Of a stretch of DNA of 64,000 nucleotides, positions 56,755-64,000 are shown in pieces. The notes below the pieces were generated by a model. It saw only the letters and a list, made by a program, of their open reading frames with translations, did not search any database and was not told where the DNA came from. The stretch comes from Phoma sp. XZ068 (lineage: Eukaryota > Ascomycota > Dothideomycetes > Pleosporales > Didymellaceae): NCBI GenBank assembly GCA_004835665.1, contig RBKR01000018.1:806001-870000 (forward strand). The letters are read 5' to 3'. The first letter of the stretch is position 1, and each line of letters opens with the position of its first letter. The translations under genes and the position numbers were made by a program.

Positions 56755-59700
56755 GGCTGCGCTGAGTTGACGTCGCTGCTGGTCGTGGTTGCTGTCCGAG
56801 AGTTTTCGAGACGGCGCGTTCTTAATTAGGACTAGCGCTTCTCTCTCCCCGGCCACACCAAGAGCTTGCCGCAGCTCACCGCAGCACCGAGGACAACGAG
56901 GACAACTTTGGGGATCTAGCGACTGAAATTCACGTTGTTTCACCCCTTGCACAACCCTGTCGACCAGAATGTTCTAGTGGCCCTTGGAAGCTCGATACGG
57001 AAGGCGGCACCTGGCGCAGTGTATGTCTACGAATGCGCATGTTACAAGCACCCCCAGTCTGCAACCTCAGTGCGGTTCACTATTTGTTCCACAAACCTAC
57101 TTTGGCCTTGGGCCATGTTCTTGGTCATGAACTTGTCTCTGGGAGGCTCCTCCAACGGAATCTACAGAGGCGGCAGATCTCGCTGGGCTACTACCCGATG
57201 TTACGCTAGACCCCATGTACAGGTAGCATTTGTCCATCAACGGCGGTGGCCAGTCTCAAGTCTTGAACGGACAATATCCGACAAACAATAGCAATAGCCT
57301 TCGATTACTCCGAGACAGCGCAGTGGTCGATCTTATGGCCGTCCTAAAATGAACGCTAGGTCTCGCTTTTGCTCACCGCTTGCATTTAGCGTCAGCGCTC
57401 TATGATCATCAGAGTTGGAAGGCGATATCAAGGCAGTCAAGCATTTTCTTGATATGATGGTCTGTACGCTGACCAAAGCCGATTGAGTCCATTCGTTCAA
57501 GGGCAGGTGCACTTCGTGTTAAGCAGAAGCTTTTGTGTGACGCTTACATGTCGAGCCAGAAGCTACCATGAGAGATTCCAAATCAGAGGCCGTGAACCCC
57601 CAGAGTACGACACCCTGATATCCCGATGCCACCAACGCCAACATGAAGCTAAGATACAAATTACGGGTATCTGCTGTAGAAAACTTTCAGAATTGTCATC
57701 GTTACTCGCCGGCGAGCAATCTGTGGGGCGAAGGGCCAATCGACAGCCACTTTCTTAATCCAGTTCGTCAACATACTTTGCAGATATGTCTTGAGTTTTG
57801 TTGCTATCCAGCCGCCTTCCAGCAGTGGGGTCCGTTACTCCAGAGCGCGGAATCTTCAATCTGCCCTAGTGTAGGCGGACGAAGCGGCCTTTGAAAAGAG
57901 TGCAATTTTGAGCAGTCGGTAGGCCTCGATGGCAGCCTCCCGGGACATGGCGTCGTCATTTGTGGCAGAATATGGTTGATGGGTGCGTGCAATCGAGGAC
58001 GTCCATGATGTGATAGTGGAGGCCCGTCCCGGCGTCAAGTATGGGTGTTGGGACTGCTGAGATGCTTCAGGCGCCATGGTATCTGAGGGGCAGATGGATG
58101 GTGTTCGTGATGCTGATCGTGGAGCCATTGTGGTCGCAGAAAGCATGGGATGGGAGGAGAGACGAGATATATGTAAGATGGAGGCTAGCCTGCACTTCTT
58201 GTAGGCTGTCGGACTATTTCAATCGCGTAGTCAGTCTGCGACAGGATCTGCACGATTCGGCATATGAAGGCTGCGGGACGAGTCTTCTACTTGTTTGGAA
58301 ATAATTCCTTGTCCGAAGCACTGGCAAGAAACGCCATACCTTACGTGAAGGCGGTAACACGCTCACGGAGGTGGTAACATCCCTCTCGGGAATTTGCAAA
58401 AGCACTATGCATGCGAGCATGAGATAAGCAAAAGAAGCCCAATGAACATGCCGTTGATTTGATAGGACCCGGTTTCATGCTGCAGGCCAGTCTGCCGTAG
58501 GGATAGTAAATCAGGCATTCTTGACAAATTATTGTTCTACGCGAGCTTGCATGCAAGCCGCGACCCTAGCGGCCTCGTGGTGAGTATTTGAAATATTCGT
58601 AGACGACATGGCGCTAGCGCACCTTCTCGAAACATCCTCCAACCATCGTCCCGTTGCAATCACGCATGGTCTCAGATCTCGTCTACACTTGATGCCCAAA
58701 GAAAGCTTAATTGTCAACAAGCCAATGCCAAAGTCACTCTTCATTCACATGGCTCCACCTACGCCCCTCGCATCGCCTATGCGCTGCGGACCCTGGTGGA
58801 GTTCGACCTTCCAAGCTTAAACATAACCTCCATGACTCCGCCATGTATTGACTTCCGCATACCTACCATCGCGTTGGACCCCATCAGATGCCGCTAGATT
58901 TATCTCAACACTCTTCTCCATGCAACTCGAGTAACGTCAACTCTTGGGACCCCCACAGCCTGACTTGCGCGTCAATCACCGCACCTATCACGATTTCGAC
59001 TCGGGTGCACCGCGCCGCAGTAGCCTCACCCAGGCACCCACTTATTAAACTATCTATGGTTCGCTTGCGTACACCGCATCCTGTCGCCGACACTTCTGTA
59101 TCAGACCGCCTACTTGCAGCGTACTGACAAATATTGAATGCAACGACCTTACCTCCAAGCAAGCTGAGGATGCACTTCTTACTACTATTTCCACAATTCA
59201 TGTCCCATATATGCACCCACTTGGACGTCTCCATCATGATGCACCGTGATTTACGGCCAAAATTGTATCCCCACCGTGGCTTGGAGACAGACCAATGCCG
59301 GCATCGCGAACAACTCAAATAACTTGCGGCACGGTAACGGGCCTTCTCAACTCCCTCAGAGCTGGTGAGGTTATTCCGGCTAGAAGCAAAAAAGACCTAA
59401 GGATGCAAGCTGTGACCATGTGTAATATCTGCCGCGGGTATTCAGCATCGTGAACAACCGCCCTGTTTCAACATCCTAGGGAGCATCACACAAGATAGGC
59501 GCATTGTGGTAGATCGATCATTCTCTACTTATAATACACACTCACTGAACGTCATATCCATTGGTTGTCTCGTCCCAAGTTGACAGGATCTAGCGTGCTC
59601 CAAAGCAAGATGAGTTCGTAGCCACAATTTACATTTGCATTTGAGCATCATAACCGCAGATGCAGCAATAATACCTTAGCAATACTAAGCTGTTGAATCC

Positions 59701-60204
59701 AGTACCCCGCGTCATCATCTTGAGCCAGGATTGTCCCGTTGAAGCTTATGACAACATACGGTGGCCCTCAACCATAGTTCAAGACCATCCCGATTTCCTA
59801 ATGCAAGTCGGTTCCGCACTTCTCAACCCTCAGCCCATGCTGCCTAGCCTTCGTCTCAACGGCCCAATTTCACTCTGCAGATAAGAGGGACAGCCTTTTT
59901 CGCCAGCTCATTTTCGATATTACACGTGGACAATGGATGAAGCAACCTGGGTCAGTTGCTTTGTCGCTTAGCGCTTGTCATTACCAACATCCACGGTATT
60001 GCCATCCAGTGTTTGACAACCTTACATCATGTCAACCACTTCTGAGACCGTTTACGGCACGCCCCGAACGGCCCGTCGAGTAGACCCTAACTAAGAAGCC
60101 CCCGATCCATTCTCAGAGTCAGCTCAAGCACTGTTTTCATGTCTCACCGCGGCATGCTCTCCTGTCACATATTCGAGGCCTGATGACACTACAACCCACG
60201 CAGA
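56755..60204. other. Gene-poor region, 3.45 kb
   Basis: No gene is supported on either strand. A minus-strand frame at 57856-58146 ends in a protein-like helix (SREAAIEAYRLLKIALFSKA) but has no good start or partner exon, and could be a relic. No repeats, transposon ends or tRNA-like folds were seen. Confidence 0.45.
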
Positions 60205-61444
60205 ATGCGCACAAACGCTCCAAGCTGGCTTGTACTGTCGCAAAGAGCAAGGAGGAGCCTTCAGCAATCGGCTCTTATCCCAGCTCTCGTCTTTACAACC
60301 TTAGCTCTAACCGTCGTGCTACTCCGATGGTACAGTAGGATACGTCTTGCGCCAGGTACATGGCACATGGAGGACTTGATCGTTACAGCTGCCCTAGTTT
60401 GTACCCTTCAGAATCACGAAGCCCCCGAACTGACCCTATACCAGCTTCTTTCCATCGGTATGACTGCTGTAGTTGGTGCAGGTAAGCTTCACGAGGCGAA
60501 ATGTATGCCTATACAGCTTAACAGCTCCACGCAGAGTTCGGCCTCGACATGATCCCCTCTAACTCTGAACAAGCCTCGCTCCACCGATTGTCAGGCATGC
60601 TCAAGGTACGCAAAGCCTCGCTTTGGACCCCTATAACCCGCTCTAACGTGCCACCAGCTCATCTTCGCGCAATGCGTCCTCTACCAGTCCGCCGTCAATC
60701 TAGTAAAGACTACCTTCACAGTCCAATACCTGCGCATCTTCTCGCACCTCCACTATCCTAAGTATTGCTGCTATCTTCTTCTGCTTCTGGTCCTAGGGGC
60801 AACAACCTGGGGTGTCTTCGGTATCGTTTTCCTCTGCAGCCCCGTGAAGACGTACTGGGATGTGAGGGCCGATGGCCAATGTATGAATGGGGAGTACCAC
60901 TTTTGGAGCACAAGTATCGTGGGTATCGTTATTGACTGGGCGATCTGGCTGCTTCCTATGCCAATTGTAGGAAAGTTGAGGCTGCCCAGACGGCAGAAAT
61001 GGGGGCTTTGGGGGGTTTTTGGGCTTGGAGGCTTCGTGTGTGTGGTTAGTATTCTGAGACTGACGCTTGTGCAGAAGGCTGCTCATGAGGGCAAAATGAC
61101 TAGTAAGTGCCTAATCTGTATGAATATCTAGGACATGCTGAGTTGATGTAGAGTCTGGCACGTATGCGGTCGTTTGGTCAACTATCGAGCTCAATGTGGC
61201 TATCATCTGCGCATCGCTGCTCGTCATGAAGCCGCTGTTCGCCAGGTGGGCCCCTGCCATGGTATCTGAGCAGCCTGTGTCGGCCACCGAAGATGTGAGG
61301 CCGTTGCGTCGCTTGACGGGTCTGGCGCTGTTGACTGGCAGACTAGTAGACGAGGAGAAAGCAACTGAGCTGGACGAATGCAGGCGAGACACAGTTGTCG
61401 CAGGTTTTGGTCGTGGTTGCAGTAGTGAGGCCAGCGAAAAATAA
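60205..61444 (+). CDS. Rhodopsin-fold (Pth11-like) integral membrane protein 3
   Basis: Third member of the fungal rhodopsin-fold family here, about 345 aa. Five exons: 60205-60396, 60445-60481, 60535-60605, 60658-61102, 61152-61444, with introns 48-53 bases. The first intron (gtttgt...taccag) has a weak donor and is open in frame, so a 16-residue longer form is possible. Joins rebuild TAAL-LLSIGMTAVVGA-EFGLDMIP and GMLK-LIFAQCVLYQ. Marks: RWYSRIRLAPGTWHMEDLIV (the E-D after helix 1), LVKTTFTVQYLRIF, the CSPVKTYWDVRADGQCMN cysteine pair, and VGIVIDWAIWLLPMPIVGKLRLP. Short polar C-terminal tail. Ligand unknown. Confidence 0.8.
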
Positions 61445-62172
61445 CCCTCAAATTTTAGCGGTCGAGTGCCTCCTTCACTGAGGACCTAGCACTCGAGAGC
61501 ATATGGGACTAAAGAGTATACTGCGAATTTATCTATTGCAATGTCGTGGACCATGTAGTTATATTGCATAAACCTATCGCACGTATTCCGGATGCGGCTT
61601 CAGATCATAATTGGACGCAGATATTGTATGACTTGAGGCCCGCCTTCTGCGCTGTCAATGTGTCTCTGCCGGTATGACGTATGCCTCGATCTCTAGCAGC
61701 GTTGTAGCTCCGACAAGCGTGTCTCAGAGCCCACACAGGAGCCAGGCGTGTAGGGCATGTTGTTGTGCAGCTGCCACTACCCAAAGCCTCGCAAAGTTTC
61801 GTCGCAGCCGGAGGTTTACCTGTTCACGGCATATGACGCTGGTTTAACTTGACTTGAGAGCTTGGACCGTCGCGCTAACAGTGTGTGGAGCAACTCCAGC
61901 CTGCACCATCATCAACGTTGATGCTCAATCGCCCTCGCCTTACCAAGCGCCCTTCCCTTCTCGACCTTATACAGAAGAAGAACATCTCCTACATCTCGAC
62001 CTTCTCGAGTAGTAGCAGCTTGTTCGAAGACCCCGTCGAGCCGCGCACTGTCCCGCTCCCAAGGAGCCCACCGATAACGCCGCACCGCGAAGACGTCAGC
62101 GCACCACCAACACCGCCCATCGCATTGAACGACGGCAGCGACAAGGAACGCAAAGAGATCCCAGCAGCAAAG
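61445..62172. other. vma1 upstream region with 96-codon open in-frame extension
   Basis: Promoter and 5' region of vma1. From ATG 61885 the frame is open and in phase with the proposed vma1 start at 62173, giving a Ser/Pro-rich 96-residue extension (for example LPRSPPITPHREDVSAPPTP). V-ATPase subunit A proteins normally start at the short MGPKPKKQQQ-type end, so the extension is either coding in a long isoform or untranslated leader. Confidence 0.4.
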
Positions 62173-64000
62173 ATGGGTCCCGTAAGCTCTTCCAAGGATG
62201 CAAACCTGGTCCCGCGCAGGCAGCTAATCCGCGGGGTGACAGAAACCAAAGAAGCAGCAGGAGAAGCCCCAGCAGTCGCAGCAGGCTGAGGAGAAGCAAT
62301 CTGATGGTGTGTACAGCCCTGGGAACGGTCTTTGTGTGCTTGAGATGTGCTGACAGCTTGCAGGCCAAGTCTTCTCCGTTTCTGGGTACGCCCCCCCGCT
62401 TCGCGCGTCTGCGCCCGCCTGCTGATTATCATAGTCCTGTCATTGTGGCCGAGAATATGATTGGCGTTGCCATGTACGAGCTTGTATGTAGCTCGAGAGC
62501 ACATTCAGGAAGCATGGGCTAACAACTCTAGGTCCGTGTTGGTCACGACAACCTCGTCGGAGAGGTTATTCGTATCGAGAACGACAGGGCCACCATTCAG
62601 GTCTACGAGGAGACTGGTATGCCGAGCATAAGCAGGCTCTTTGAATATAAAGGCTGACCATACACAGCTGGTGTTACTGTAGGCGACCCAGTCCAGCGGT
62701 CTGGACAGCCTCTCTCCGTCGAGCTTGGCCCTGGTCTTATGGAGACCATCTACGACGGTATCCAGCGTCCCCTCAAGGGTATTGCCGACGACTCGAAGTC
62801 GATCTACATTCCCCGTGGTATCGATCTGCCCGCGCTTGACCGCAAGAAGAAGTGGGACTTCACACCTGGCAGCCTGAAGGTCGGCGACCACATCACTGGT
62901 GGTGATGTCTTCGGTACCGTCTTCGAGAACTCTCTGCTCAGCGAGCACAAGATCCTCCTTCCTCCCCGTGCGCGCGGAACAATCACTCGTATTGCGGAGA
63001 AGGGCAGTTACACTGTTGACGAGAAGATCTTGGAAATTGAGTTCAACGGTACCAAGACTGAGCACAGCATGATGCACCGCTGGCCTGTGCGAGTGCCTCG
63101 TCCTTCCAACGAGAAGCTATCGTCCGACAGGCCTCTTATTGTCGGTCAGCGTGTCTTGGACTCACTCTTCCCCTCTGTCCAGGGCGGTACTGTCTGCATT
63201 CCCGGTGCTTTCGGTTGCGGAAAGACCGTCATCTCCCAGTCTCTGTCCAAGTTCTCCAACTCTGACATCATCGTTTACGTGGGCTGTATGTAGCCCGACA
63301 ACACATTTGGGAAGCATAAGCTAACAACTCTAGGTGGCGAGCGGGGAAACGAAATGGCTGAAGTCTTGATGGATTTCCCTGAGTTGACCATCGACGTCAA
63401 CGGCAAAAAAGAGCCCATCATGAAGCGTACAACGCTAATTGCGAACACCTCGAACATGCCTGTGGCTGCTCGGGAGGCCTCCATCTACACAGGAATCACG
63501 GTTGCCGAATATTTCCGTGATCAGGGCAAGGACGTTGCCATGATGGCCGACTCCTCCTCGCGATGGGCTGAGGCTCTTCGTGAAATTTCCGGTCGCCTCG
63601 GAGAAATGCCTGCTGATCAGGGTTTCCCTGCTTACCTCAGTGCTAAACTTGCGTCTTTCTACGAGCGCGCTGGTCGCGTCACTGCTCTTGGTAGCCCCGA
63701 ACGCCACGGATCTGTCTCCATCGTCGGTGCCGTCAGTCCTCCAGGTGGTGATTTCTCCGACCCTGTTACAACCAGCACACTCAACATTGTCCAAGTCTTC
63801 TGGGGTCTCGACAAGAAGCTCGCCCAGCGAAAGCATTTCCCTTCAGTCAACACCTCGATCAGTTACTCCAAGTACACCACACCGCTCGACAAGTACTACG
63901 CCGAGAACAACCCAGACTTCCCTCGCCTGCGCGACCGCATCAAGGAGCTACTCACAACTTCTGACGATCTTGACCAGGTCGTGCAGCTTGTCGGTAAATC
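62173..64000 (+). CDS. vma1: V-type ATPase catalytic subunit A (5' part, runs off window)
   Basis: Catalytic ATP-hydrolysing subunit of the vacuolar proton pump V1 sector. Seven visible exons: 62173-62181, 62243-62306, 62364-62385, 62435-62483, 62532-62616, 62668-63285, 63334-64000 and beyond. The first coding exon is only nine bases (MGP), spliced to KPKKQQQEKPQQSQQAEEKQSDG, then QVFSVSG-PVIVAENMIGVAMYEL-VRVGHDNLVGEV. Walker A GAFGCGKT lies at about 256-263; ADSSSRWAEALREISGRLGEMPADQGFPAYL and SVSIVGAVSPPGGDFSDPV are strongly conserved. The frame is intact to the last base. No intein is seen in the visible part. Exons are crowded at the 5' end and the introns there are 48-61 bases. Confidence 0.96.
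62484..62531 (+). repeat. vma1 intron 4, near-identical to intron 6
   Basis: A 48-base GT-AG intron. Compared base by base with 63286-63333 it matches at 41 of 48 positions, with no gaps, including gtatgtagc at the start and gctaacaactctag at the end. Confidence 0.9.
63286..63333 (+). repeat. vma1 intron 6, near-identical to intron 4
   Basis: A 48-base GT-AG intron, second member of the near-identical intron pair. It differs from 62484-62531 at seven positions, mostly transitions, in the middle of the intron. Confidence 0.9.

Noticed and set aside
57856..58146. Minus-strand frame ending in a helix-like segment
   Set aside because: No convincing start or partner exon and no family; possibly a relic but not supportable as a gene.

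Overview
The window is nuclear DNA of a filamentous ascomycete. About 26 well-supported genes lie on both strands. Most are split by very short GT-AG introns (mostly 45-60 bases) with CTAAC/CTAAT-type branch sites. The gene set (HET-domain protein, three fungal rhodopsin-fold/Pth11-like membrane proteins, Zn2Cys6 regulator, DHA1 transporter, secreted GH78 and GH32 enzymes, tyrosinase) is typical of Pezizomycotina. A plant-associated Dothideomycete is my best guess; that placement is inference. No rRNA, tRNA, CRISPR, transposon or virus was recognised.

Layout. 0-5 kb: two low-complexity hypothetical proteins (an RS/SE-repeat protein and a Lys-rich-tailed protein) around a 9-bp minisatellite. 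5-8.4 kb: housekeeping pair erg20 (farnesyl diphosphate synthase) and cdc23 (APC/C), divergent from one short promoter. 8.5-23.5 kb: secreted and surface functions, with rhodopsin-fold receptor 1, tyrosinase, GH78 rhamnosidase-like enzyme, type-B carboxylesterase, rhodopsin-fold receptor 2 and a GH32 invertase/fructanase. 24.7-28.5 kb: small unknown proteins and an LtrA-family membrane protein. 29.6-39.2 kb: DHA1 MFS transporter and Zn2Cys6 regulator (divergent), Gfo/Idh/MocA dehydrogenase and cytochrome P450, possibly a small detoxification or aromatic-metabolism group. 40.3-56.8 kb: mainly housekeeping (insulysin-type M16 protease, DUF1279 mitochondrial protein, YjbQ-family protein, NDUFS6, class III CoA-transferase, mitochondrial bL27) with a HET protein and several unknowns. 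56.8-60.2 kb: gene-poor. 60.2-64 kb: rhodopsin-fold receptor 3 and the 5' part of vma1 (V-ATPase subunit A), which runs off the window.

Most notable observations: two introns of vma1 are the same length (48 bases) and match at 41 positions, the signature expected of introner-like elements or recent intron copying; vma1 has a 96-codon open in-frame extension upstream of its normal start; the MFS gene uses a GC-AG intron; the M16 protease has a presequence-like first start and a second, cytosolic-type start; the YjbQ protein can carry a membrane-anchor extension. Exon joins were deduced by eye from splice signals, frame and family similarity.
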